NCBI GenBank assembly: GCA_937915915.1
Contig: CALGGN010000221.1
Coordinates: 1 to 26,228, forward strand
Direction of reading: 5' to 3'
DNA length: 26,228 nucleotides
DNA from: an uncultured Selenomonas sp.
Lineage (GTDB): Bacteria > Bacillota > Negativicutes > Selenomonadales > Selenomonadaceae
Below, piece by piece: positions 1 through 6,049 of this stretch; the first letter of the stretch is position 1, and the number at the start of each line of letters is the position of its first letter. Below the pieces are notes generated by a model. The model saw only the letters and a program-made list of their open reading frames with translations. It was not told the origin of the DNA and did no database searches. Position numbers and translations under genes: made by a program.

Positions 1-148
1 TTTCGTTGGCAATCTCATCACCTCGGCAATAAAAAACCTCCGCAGGGATTGCTCCCTTTGGAGGCGTTCGCTCATACTTTTCTACACTACACTTTATCAG
101 GTCAAGTGGGTGACACGCAACGTGACCAACAACGACATTCGGTAGCAT
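1..148 (-). CDS. Possible small phage ORF, cut by the window edge
   Basis: An open frame runs from an ATG at 148 to the window edge without a stop (49 codons). It can be extended upstream to a TTG at 169 that overlaps the stop codon of the preceding regulator gene (TTGA). The peptide starts MLPNVVVGHVACHPLDL and contains a motif like AEVFYCRGDEIANE. I do not recognise a family. No good Shine-Dalgarno precedes the ATG. A hairpin plus T-tract that looks like an intrinsic terminator lies inside the frame, so the ORF and the terminator may be competing interpretations of the same bases. By position it would be the first gene after the late regulator. Confidence 0.33.
   Translation of the reverse strand, partial: MLPNVVVGHVACHPLDLIKCSVEKYERTPPKGAIPAEVFYCRGDEIANE
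31..64 (-). terminator. Intrinsic terminator-like hairpin after the late-regulator gene
   Basis: Read on the minus strand, CCTCC and GGAGG pair, then AGGGA and TCCCT pair around a GCAA loop, and six T follow. This is the classic Rho-independent form. It would end the early operon about 100 bp after the ArpU-like gene. It lies within an open frame that reaches the window edge, which lowers confidence. Confidence 0.45.
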
Positions 149-153
149 TTGTA

Positions 154-168
154 TGACATCGAGTGTCA
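154..168. promoter_or_regulatory. TGACA-N5-TGTCA palindrome downstream of the ArpU-like gene
   Basis: A perfect inverted repeat with arms TGACA and TGTCA and a 5-bp spacer lies at the 3' end of the putative late regulator gene. Further TGACA and TGACC direct repeats lie at 111 and 123. Late regulators of this type usually act at a promoter just downstream of their own gene, so this is a candidate operator. The function is inferred from position only. Confidence 0.25.
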
Positions 169-570
169 ATTTTCGAGATTTTCCAAGATTTTTTTGTGAA
201 GCCGCAGAACATTTCGGATGCTATAGCCCATTTCCTCGGCAATCTCCGCCCATGTTTTGCCTAAAACATAACGGTTACGCAGAAGGCATTGCCATTGGGG
301 ATTGTTGATTTTGCCGATGAAATCGCTGATTTCCATCTTCACAGCAACCAAACGGTCAATCTCGGCATCCAGTTCTTTTTCCTTCTCCACGATGCGTTCC
401 ACCCACTTGGCATAGGACGCTTCCTCCGGCGCGCTATGGCTGACACATTCGTCAAAACGGCTGCCGTTGATGCTCTCGGCAAGGTTGCGGCATTGGTTAA
501 GTTCCTCCAGCTTGGAGTTAATCAGCTGGTCAAGTTTCAATGCTCTGCTCAAAAATTCTTTTGCCGCCAT
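166..570 (-). CDS. DUF1492/ArpU-like phage late transcription regulator (sigma-like HTH)
   Basis: A protein of about 134 residues. The N-terminal half is a coiled, charged segment (residues about 5-85) and the C-terminal half is a helix-turn-helix: NRYVLGKTWAEIAEEMGYS, then RNVLRLHKKILENL. This resembles region 4 of sigma factors, as in the DUF1492/ArpU/RinA group that switches on phage packaging and structural genes. I chose the ATG at 570 because GGAGG lies 9 nt upstream. The in-frame ATG at 579 touches that GGAGG and so is poorly placed, although it overlaps the upstream stop (ATGA). This is the last gene of the replication operon, where such regulators normally sit. The family assignment is by motif and length. 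Confidence 0.75.
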   Translation of the reverse strand: MAAKEFLSRALKLDQLINSKLEELNQCRNLAESINGSRFDECVSHSAPEEASYAKWVERIVEKEKELDAEIDRLVAVKMEISDFIGKINNPQWQCLLRNRYVLGKTWAEIAEEMGYSIRNVLRLHKKILENLEN

Positions 571-575
571 ATCAC

Positions 576-917
576 TCATCCTCCATTCTTGATGCGCTCA
601 AAGAGCCAATGCCCATCAATCGTTGTCAGCCGGGAGAACCACTCGGAGTGAAAGAACTTCTCCGTTTCCTGCGCTATCCGCTCGTTGCTGCGAATGGAAT
701 CCAAGAGCCGTTCTTCCTTGCTCTTTTTCTCCCGCTCCGGTGGGAGTTTCTTTTCCTTGCGTTCCTTGCGCCGCTTTTCCTTCTCGGCAAGCCGAGCGGC
801 AACATCAGCCTCAAACTCATCGGTGCGAGGGTGCTTCTTGAGGAATTTGACGGCTTTTCGGTAGTCATTTGCCGCCTGTGTTATGATGGCGTTGGCTAAC
901 GCTTCATAGGGATTCAT
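576..917 (-). CDS. Hypothetical Lys/Arg/Glu-rich phage protein
   Basis: 113 residues, starting MNPYEALANAIITQAANDYR. The middle (residues about 38-75) is extremely rich in Lys, Arg and Glu, with runs such as EKEKRRKERKEKKLPPE, and probably forms a single charged helix. The end is more ordered (FFHSEWFSRLTTIDGHWLFERI). The ATG at 917 has GGAGGTGAGG directly upstream and overlaps the helicase stop as ATGA. The gene's own stop overlaps an ATG of the next gene in the same way, so translation is coupled on both sides. I recognise no catalytic motif. Small basic proteins of this kind are common between helicase and late regulator in Firmicute phages. Its role is unknown. Confidence 0.7.
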   Translation of the reverse strand: MNPYEALANAIITQAANDYRKAVKFLKKHPRTDEFEADVAARLAEKEKRRKERKEKKLPPEREKKSKEERLLDSIRSNERIAQETEKFFHSEWFSRLTTIDGHWLFERIKNGG

Positions 918-2251
918 TTCCTCACCTCCGCTTTGACTGCCTCGATGAGAGCCGCCTGTGTCTTGTCCTTCTGCTTCAAGGCGGCGAGGATTCGGCGGTC
1001 GATTGTGCCTTGGGTGACGATGTGCTGCACCACCACGGTTTTTGCCGTCTGCCCCTGCCGATAGAGCCGCGCCACCGTCTGCTGGTAGAGTTCCAGACTC
1101 CAAGTGATGCCGAACCACACCAAGGTCGAGCCGCCGCTTTGAAGGTTCAGCCCATGTCCCGCCGAGGCAGGGTGAATGAGAGCCACGGGTATTTCGCCCT
1201 TGTTCCAGCGGCTGATGGTATCGTCGGAATCCAGTCTGACGGCAGGAAACCGCTTTTCGATTCGCTCCGCATCATGCTTGAACCAGTAGGCCACAAGGAG
1301 CGGCTTGCCGTTCATGCTCTCGATGATGTCCTCCAAGGCATCCAGCTTGCGGTCGTGTATGCGGAGGACACCGCCGCCGTCGGTGTAGACTGCGCCGTTG
1401 GCCATCTGGCAGAGTTTCCCGGAGAGGACTCCGGCGTTGGCTGCCGTGACTTCCTCGCCTTGTATAGTCATTTGTTCGCACATCTCGTCGTAAATCTCCC
1501 GCTCCGCCTTGTCCATCTGCACCGTGTACTCGCTCTCGATGAGTTTCGGCATGGGGAGATGGTCGGCGGCTTTCATGGAGATGGTGATGTCGGAGATTTT
1601 CTCGTAAATCTGCTCCTCGGCTCCCGGTTGGGGGATGTAGGAGAACACCACTTGCCCGTTCCGTTTGTCGGGCATGAAATATGCCTCCCGATACCTTGTG
1701 ATGTATCTCCCCAACCGCTTGCCCATATCCAGCACTTTGAACTCGGCGAATAGATCCATCAGCCCGTTGCCGGAGGGAGTTCCTGTAAGACCGATGGCTC
1801 TTTTGGCGAGGGGACGAACCTTCATGAGGGACTTGAACCTCTTGCTGTTCCAGTTCTTGAAGGAGGACAGCTCGTCAATGACGATGGTGTCATAGGTGAA
1901 ATCCGTTTTCTCCACCAGCCATGCCACATTCTCGCGGTTGATGATGTAAAGGTTGGCTGGGGTGGCAAGAGCCGCCAACCGCTCCTTCTCCGTACCCACG
2001 GCAACGGAATAGCGGATGTCCTTCAAATGTTCCCATTTGGCGATTTCCTGCGGCCATGTGTATCTTGCCACCCGAAGGGGCGCGATGACCAGCGCGCGGG
2101 AAATCTCGAAACTGTCAAAGAGTAGGTCGTTGAGTGCCGTGAGGGTTATTGCCGTTTTCCCGAGGCCCATGTCGAGCAGGACTGCAGCAGTTTCGTGGTT
2201 CTCGATGAAGTCAATGGCGTACTGCTGATAATCATGGGGTATGAACTTCAT
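914..2251 (-). CDS. Phage SNF2-family DEAD/DEAH-box helicase
   Basis: A 445-residue superfamily 2 ATPase. Motif I is LLDMGLGKT (residues 25-33), motif II is the DELS box at 126-129 (TIVIDELSSFKN), motif III is GLTGTP, and the C-terminal RecA-like domain ends with motif VI QQTVARLYRQGQT (about 398-410). This is the compact SNF2-like helicase found in replication operons of Clostridia and Bacilli phages. It should use ATP to move along or remodel DNA during phage replication or recombination. The start at 2251 has an AAGGTGG ribosome binding site and overlaps the upstream stop (ATGA). The protein appears complete and no motif is missing. Confidence 0.92.
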   Translation of the reverse strand: MKFIPHDYQQYAIDFIENHETAAVLLDMGLGKTAITLTALNDLLFDSFEISRALVIAPLRVARYTWPQEIAKWEHLKDIRYSVAVGTEKERLAALATPANLYIINRENVAWLVEKTDFTYDTIVIDELSSFKNWNSKRFKSLMKVRPLAKRAIGLTGTPSGNGLMDLFAEFKVLDMGKRLGRYITRYREAYFMPDKRNGQVVFSYIPQPGAEEQIYEKISDITISMKAADHLPMPKLIESEYTVQMDKAEREIYDEMCEQMTIQGEEVTAANAGVLSGKLCQMANGAVYTDGGGVLRIHDRKLDALEDIIESMNGKPLLVAYWFKHDAERIEKRFPAVRLDSDDTISRWNKGEIPVALIHPASAGHGLNLQSGGSTLVWFGITWSLELYQQTVARLYRQGQTAKTVVVQHIVTQGTIDRRILAALKQKDKTQAALIEAVKAEVRK

Positions 2252-2514
2252 TTGACACCACCTTCGTTATAGAGCGGCCAGTCAATGCCGTTCACCTTGG
2301 CGATGCTGTCCCACATGACGCACTCCCGCGCTTCCTTGAGTTTCACCAGCACATAGCGGGGGTAAACCTTCATCACCGTGCCGGTGGCGGGGATTGCGGA
2401 ATTGACACTTCGACACTGTTGCGTCGTGTTGTTGCAAGCACCGTAGCTGTTAAAGAAAATTTTGTCTCCGGGCTTAATGCCGCTCATCATCTTGTAAACT
2501 TTTTTGATTTCCAT
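2248..2514 (-). CDS. Small conserved-looking phage protein, unknown function
   Basis: 88 residues from the ATG at 2514, which has GAGGTG 4 nt upstream. A further upstream ATG in frame lacks such a site. The sequence reads MEIKKVYKMMSGIKPGDKI, then a Cys-containing stretch (YGACNNTTQQCRSV), then TGTVMKVYPRYVLVKL. The pattern of short strands (GDKIFF, GTVMKVYPRYVLVKL) suggests a small beta-barrel, SH3- or KOW-like fold, but that is a guess from the sequence. The gene begins inside the 3' end of the VRR-NUC gene (41-bp overlap) and ends in an ATGA overlap with the helicase gene. I cannot assign a function. Confidence 0.65.
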   Translation of the reverse strand: MEIKKVYKMMSGIKPGDKIFFNSYGACNNTTQQCRSVNSAIPATGTVMKVYPRYVLVKLKEARECVMWDSIAKVNGIDWPLYNEGGVK

Positions 2515-2788
2515 TTTGCACCTCATCAATCACGGAGCCAATCTGCTCCACGCCGTCAATCACATACACCTTGAAGCCAAGCCGCCGGAGAAGTCTATGC
2601 CTCGCCAGTTGCAAAGGACGAGGCTTTTTGCCCGGTGCTTTCATTTCCGCGAATCCCATCTTTCCTCCGGGCAACAGAAGCAGTCGGTCTGGCATTCCAT
2701 CGAATCCCGGCGAGGTAAACTTTGGGGCGATGCCGCCCTTGGCTTTGACTGCCGTCACTAATTTCTTCTCAATCGCGCTTTCTCGCAT
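2474..2788 (-). CDS. VRR-NUC domain nuclease
   Basis: 104 residues from the ATG at 2788 (MRESAIEKKLVTAVKAKGG). A GGGAGG lies about 10 nt upstream, while the longer open frame overlaps the preceding gene and has no better site. The VRR-NUC (PD-(D/E)XK-type) signature is present: an N-terminal EKKL helix, then SPGFDGMPDRLLLLPGGK with the catalytic Asp, then FAEMKAPGKKPRPLQLARH with the E-x-K pair, then LGFKVYVIDGVEQ. Stand-alone proteins of this size in phages are thought to process branched DNA or act in recombination. It sits between the YozE-like and helicase genes, with overlaps on both sides. Confidence 0.88.
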   Translation of the reverse strand: MRESAIEKKLVTAVKAKGGIAPKFTSPGFDGMPDRLLLLPGGKMGFAEMKAPGKKPRPLQLARHRLLRRLGFKVYVIDGVEQIGSVIDEVQNGNQKSLQDDERH

Positions 2789-3006
2789 TTCACGTATTCC
2801 TCCCAACATTCCTCGAAAGTGGCAAGGCAATCGTCGCAAGCTTGCTGGTATTCCAGATAGTCACGCAAAATCTTGTGCCAACCGTCAAATTTTCCGACGC
2901 CGTTCTTGGGGAAGATTCGCTTGTCATCATGCATATCACAGGCGAGGTCGCGCTTTGCTCCCGTACCGTTCCGATAGTTCCTCATCATGAAATTGTAAAA
3001 AGTCAT
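2758..3006 (-). CDS. YozE SAM-like domain protein
   Basis: 82 residues from the ATG at 3006 (MTFYNFMMRNYRNGTGAKRD). The start pattern TFYxFMxxxY, the later DMHDDKRIFPK, and the helical end (YLEYQQACDDCLATFEECWEEY) match the YozE_SAM_like family, a small helical-bundle fold known from Bacillota and their phages. Its biochemical role is not established. GGAGCG lies 8 nt upstream of the chosen start; an in-frame ATG five codons earlier is less well placed. It overlaps the following VRR-NUC gene by 31 bp. It is the first gene after the large inverted repeat that follows the primase gene. Confidence 0.85.
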   Translation of the reverse strand: MTFYNFMMRNYRNGTGAKRDLACDMHDDKRIFPKNGVGKFDGWHKILRDYLEYQQACDDCLATFEECWEEYVKCEKARLRRN

Positions 3007-3051
3007 CTTGAATCGCTCCAATCCCCGTCATTATTGGCGTTGCAGGGTTTT

Positions 3052-3158
3052 GGTGGAGGTCGGTGGAGGTCACTGCATAAACCTCCCTATAGGTGTTTTT
3101 TTGCCCTAAAAAACAGCCCTAAAGGGGGTTTGTATAGAGACCTCCATCGACCTCCACC
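3052..3158. repeat. Large imperfect inverted repeat with doubled GGTGGAGGTC iterons
   Basis: The 183-bp gap between the primase and YozE-like genes holds two arms of about 50 bp meeting near 3105. Each arm begins with two tandem copies of a 10-mer, GGTGGAGGTC followed by GGTGGAGGTC on the left and GGTGGAGGTC followed by GATGGAGGTC on the right. Of the first 20 positions 19 match, and the rest of the arm matches more loosely. P4-type primases bind iterated sequences next to their gene (P4 crr), so this is a candidate replication origin. A large hairpin that regulates the downstream half of the operon is the alternative. Confidence 0.75.
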
Positions 3159-3189
3159 CATTTCCCATAAACCCTTGTCACACAAGGCT

Positions 3190-5400
3190 TCAGACGAAAT
3201 CGGCATTATCCTCGACAAGACGCAGTCCCAAGATGAAGTTCCCGTCCTTCCGCTTTTTTCTTGAGAAATCCCGTTGCTCCAATGCGTTATAGAACTCGGT
3301 GGTGCTACGAGTGAAATCTCCCGTTCTGGCGCAATAGGCACGATATGCGCTGTAAAAATCGCCGGACTTCTCGTGGAAATCCTCGCCAACCTCGCAGCAC
3401 TCGTCCAAAAAATGGGTGAGCCAGTCGTTGTCGCTCCGATATTTGTTGATGGCATCCTCGACGCACTTGGGGCGTTGGAGCGTGTAGTTCTCGGCGATAG
3501 CTTTCCTCGCGCCATCGATAATCCACTTCAGGACATACTGCCCTGCGTGTTTCTGGAGATATGCGGCATAGTTTTTGATGTCGTTCTTGCCCGTGATGGT
3601 TGCATTGAAAGGAATGACGATGAGCCGACGCCAAATGCCCCTGTCCATTGCGCCCACCCTCGGCAGATGGTTGGTATAAAGCACCAGCGTATGGCTCGGA
3701 ACGAAATCAAACGGGGACTTGTATTTTTTCTCGCCCTTGATTTTGTCGGTGGAACAAAGCTGCTTGACAATGGATGTGGATAGCCGCATTCCTTCTTCAA
3801 GCTCGGCGGCAATCAGGAGCCGCTGCCCTTTTACTTCGGCGATTTCCGGCTTGACATTACGGCGGCAACCCACGGTCAAAGCATCGGCGGAGATGCCTCC
3901 TGCGTAACTGCCCAAAGCCCATGCGATAGTGTTCCAGAAAGTGGACTTCCCGTTGGCTCCCTCGCCGTAGGAGATGATGATGGCCTCCATGTACACCTTG
4001 CCGATTGCGCCAAGGCCACAGATTTTCTGGACATACTCGATAAGCTCCGTATCCCCAAGGAAGATGGTGTTCAGAAAATCCTCCCACAGCTTTTTGCCTT
4101 CATCGCTCGGAGCCGTGTTGCAGATTTTGGTGATAAGGTCGCCAGAGTCGAAGTCCCGGCGTGTCGCCGTGTTCAAATCGTATGTTGCGTCTTGGCAATT
4201 CAGCAGGAATTCGTCATGGTCAAGGTCGGTCGGTTGCGCCAAGAGAAACGGTTTGGCGGCTTGCAGAGCCGACACGATATATTTCATGTCGCGCCGCTTC
4301 ATGACAAACGCACGGTAGTTTATGGCAGACAGCCATGCAAGGTATGCGTCCATCTGCCCGGGCTCGATTTTCTTTTCCAGAGCCTTGCCGCCGCTCATGA
4401 CATCGCTCTCGTCCACGCCGAGCCGGACAAGTTCATCCTGCGCCCGCTTTACGGCATCCTTGGCATCGGCAAGCTGGAGATCCAGAAACTCCTCGGCGGC
4501 TCCGATGGCGAGTTCCCGCGATTCCACCCAGTACTGCCCGTTGTATCGGAGATAGTCCGTAGCGGTCGTGAACTTGAGTTCGTTGCCGTATTCCCTCGCC
4601 AGCACCTTGGCCTGTCCGATGTCGGAGTAATCGCCGGGTTTCAGGGATTTGCCAAATTCCTCCGGCGGAACATAGCCATTCTGTTTCTGTACCTTTTTGG
4701 CAAAGGAGCAAGCGCTCCGCCAGATTTTCGACAGTTCCTCGTCCTCAAGGGGCGGGTCGCATTTAGCGGCTTCCTCCAAGAAAATCTCATGGGCTTGGTC
4801 GCATACGCCGTAGCGTTTCAGCACCCGTCCGGCAAAGCGGGAGAGCGTGTTGTTGCGGCTCCCTTCCGGGATGCTCCTGTCCTTGAACCAAAAGTCAATG
4901 GTCACATCTCCCTCGTGCCAAATAACCTCATCGACAGGATTGCCGTAGATGAAACGGGCGGCATCCAATGCTCCCTCGTCGAAGAAGGGGAATTGCCGGA
5001 TGATATTTTCCTTGAGCCGCTTGCATTTGGCGGCATCGGTAATCTTGGCGTGAGGGAAGTAGGCATGGAAGCGGGGACGAGGCGAGTGTTCGCCCTTTTG
5101 CTTCATGTTGTTCCGGCTGGGGGCGATGGCAAAGCAGACGCCTTCCAAAGCCACCGCAAGGGACTCCGGCGTAATCCAATCATCGGGATTCTCGGAATGA
5201 TGGTTGTCACAGTCCATCACGTCCACATCAGACTCGATGAAGTTGTCCTTGCTACGGCGGTTTCCCGTGAATACGGCGCATACATGGTCGCGCTCGACGG
5301 CAGCTTTGAAGTCCTCCGCCGATTTCACGATACGCTTATGGGGATAGAGGACATTTGCCTCATTGCCACGGCAATTCGCCGTGCAAATCGTCATTTGCAT
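3190..5400 (-). CDS. P4/D5-type phage primase-helicase
   Basis: 736 residues. The N-terminal part looks like an archaeo-eukaryotic primase domain with acidic residues ESDVDVMDCDNHHSE (about 57-69) and a later RPRFHAYFPH segment. A PriCT-like helical stretch follows (SRNNTLSRFAGRVL, about 181-194). The C-terminal superfamily 3 helicase has Walker A YGEGANGKSTFWNTI (about 478-492), an acidic Walker B region (GQRLLIAAELEEG), and the D5/P4 end motif LVLYTNHLPRVGAMDRGIWRR. The fused enzyme should both prime and unwind DNA at the phage origin. I chose the ATG at 5400, with GAGGAGG 7 nt upstream, rather than the ATG at 5394. The long upstream extension of the frame overlaps the previous gene and has no family resemblance. 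Confidence 0.92.
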   Translation of the reverse strand: MQMTICTANCRGNEANVLYPHKRIVKSAEDFKAAVERDHVCAVFTGNRRSKDNFIESDVDVMDCDNHHSENPDDWITPESLAVALEGVCFAIAPSRNNMKQKGEHSPRPRFHAYFPHAKITDAAKCKRLKENIIRQFPFFDEGALDAARFIYGNPVDEVIWHEGDVTIDFWFKDRSIPEGSRNNTLSRFAGRVLKRYGVCDQAHEIFLEEAAKCDPPLEDEELSKIWRSACSFAKKVQKQNGYVPPEEFGKSLKPGDYSDIGQAKVLAREYGNELKFTTATDYLRYNGQYWVESRELAIGAAEEFLDLQLADAKDAVKRAQDELVRLGVDESDVMSGGKALEKKIEPGQMDAYLAWLSAINYRAFVMKRRDMKYIVSALQAAKPFLLAQPTDLDHDEFLLNCQDATYDLNTATRRDFDSGDLITKICNTAPSDEGKKLWEDFLNTIFLGDTELIEYVQKICGLGAIGKVYMEAIIISYGEGANGKSTFWNTIAWALGSYAGGISADALTVGCRRNVKPEIAEVKGQRLLIAAELEEGMRLSTSIVKQLCSTDKIKGEKKYKSPFDFVPSHTLVLYTNHLPRVGAMDRGIWRRLIVIPFNATITGKNDIKNYAAYLQKHAGQYVLKWIIDGARKAIAENYTLQRPKCVEDAINKYRSDNDWLTHFLDECCEVGEDFHEKSGDFYSAYRAYCARTGDFTRSTTEFYNALEQRDFSRKKRKDGNFILGLRLVEDNADFV

Positions 5401-5774
5401 ACAGATACCTCCTCGCATTTCGTGGTGAAATATCTCACTTTCCTGGCACGGGCAATCTCTGCCGCCATGCCCTCGGTAATGTTGTCCCCAAACACCCACA
5501 ACTCGCCGCACAGCTTCAATAGCTCGAAGTTCATCCGCATAGCCTTGTCCCGCTCCGTAGTCTCGGACATGAACTGCGGAAAGTACAAGTGGGGAGCGAG
5601 GGGGATTTTCCCCCTCGCCACCGCAAACTTGCAGTAGTTCCTTGCCCACATCACATTGATGCGAGGGTTGTCCCGGTAGGGCGAGCAGATGTAGACGAAG
5701 GGGTTTTCCTTCATCACATTTGTTATGGCGGCAGAGGCTGTGGGGTCGGGGTAGCCTTCGCCGTTACGCATCAT
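5391..5774 (-). CDS. DUF4406/DUF7768-type (2-deoxyribosyltransferase-like) protein
   Basis: 127 residues from the ATG at 5774, which overlaps the preceding stop as ATGA. The core VYICSPYRDNPRINVMWARN, then APHLYFPQFM, then ELWVFGDNITEGMAAEIARA follows the pattern of small Rossmann-like proteins related to nucleoside 2-deoxyribosyltransferases: Y-I-(C)-S-P-Y-R, a middle HLYFP, and a glycine/glutamate motif T-E-G-M-A-x-E. Enzymes of this fold cleave or exchange N-glycosidic bonds of nucleosides or bind nucleotide-like ligands. For phage members the substrate is not known. It precedes the primase gene and overlaps its start, so the two are probably translated together. Confidence 0.75.
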   Translation of the reverse strand: MMRNGEGYPDPTASAAITNVMKENPFVYICSPYRDNPRINVMWARNYCKFAVARGKIPLAPHLYFPQFMSETTERDKAMRMNFELLKLCGELWVFGDNITEGMAAEIARARKVRYFTTKCEEVSVCK

Positions 5775-5974
5775 TTGCCGCACCGTACCTTTCTGCCGCA
5801 CTCATCGCAGAGCAAGTTGGTGCTGTAGAGGTCGAAATCCTCATCGCCGAAGAACTCGTTAAGGTCGACCTGCACCTCCGTTCCGCAGCGCGGGCAACGG
5901 CAAAAGACATTCTCATCGTTGATTTCCACTTTGACCTCGACGGCATCGTTTATGGTTTCCTTGACATAGAACAT
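5771..5974 (-). CDS. Small zinc-ribbon protein
   Basis: 67 residues. Two Cys pairs, CRCPRCGTEV (about 25-34) and LLCDECGRKV (about 54-63), form a typical zinc ribbon separated by an acidic linker (NEFFGDEDFDLYS). Proteins of this form usually bind nucleic acid or another protein; the specific role is unknown. The start has GGAGG 7 nt upstream. A hairpin with a T-tract and one copy of a 40-bp repeated element separate it from the DNA polymerase gene, so its expression may be controlled separately within the operon. Confidence 0.75.
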   Translation of the reverse strand: MFYVKETINDAVEVKVEINDENVFCRCPRCGTEVQVDLNEFFGDEDFDLYSTNLLCDECGRKVRCGK

Positions 5975-5988
5975 GGCGTTTCCTCCTC

Positions 5989-6018
5989 AAAAAAATTTAC
6001 TCTTCTCATAAAGAAGAG
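5989..6018 (-). terminator. Hairpin plus T-tract just before the zinc-ribbon gene
   Basis: On the minus strand CTCTTCT and AGAAGAG form a 7-bp perfect stem around a 5-nt loop, followed 4 nt later by seven T and then the GAGGAGG ribosome binding site of the next gene. It resembles a weak intrinsic terminator or attenuator inside the operon. Confidence 0.5.
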
Positions 6019-6043
6019 GACAGGCATTCGAATTTTGGACACC
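6004..6043 (-). repeat. Copy A of a 40-bp intergenic element
   Basis: Read on the minus strand it begins 6 nt after the DNA polymerase stop codon: GGTGTCCAAAAT, 9 nt, TGTCCTCT, 3 nt, TTATGA. Copy B has the same words with the same spacing (at 10283-10322). The last part overlaps a hairpin. It could be a regulatory RNA element, a promoter or a protein-binding site. Confidence 0.65.
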
Positions 6044-6049
6044 GTAGAA

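Noticed and set aside
918..1118. N-terminal extension of the Lys/Arg-rich protein frame
   Set aside because: It lies inside the helicase gene and reads as low-complexity shadow, while the ATG at 917 has a strong ribosome binding site and an ATGA overlap.
1010..1753. Plus-strand open frame over the SNF2 helicase gene
   Set aside because: Antisense shadow; the minus-strand helicase motifs are complete.
4192..5637. Long plus-strand open frame of 481 codons
   Set aside because: It is antisense to the primase-helicase gene, which has all family motifs and a good ribosome binding site. The plus-strand translation shows no domain pattern.
5401..5649. N-terminal extension of the primase-helicase frame
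   Set aside because: It overlaps the preceding DUF4406-type gene out of frame, lacks family similarity and ignores the GAGGAGG site placed for the ATG at 5400.
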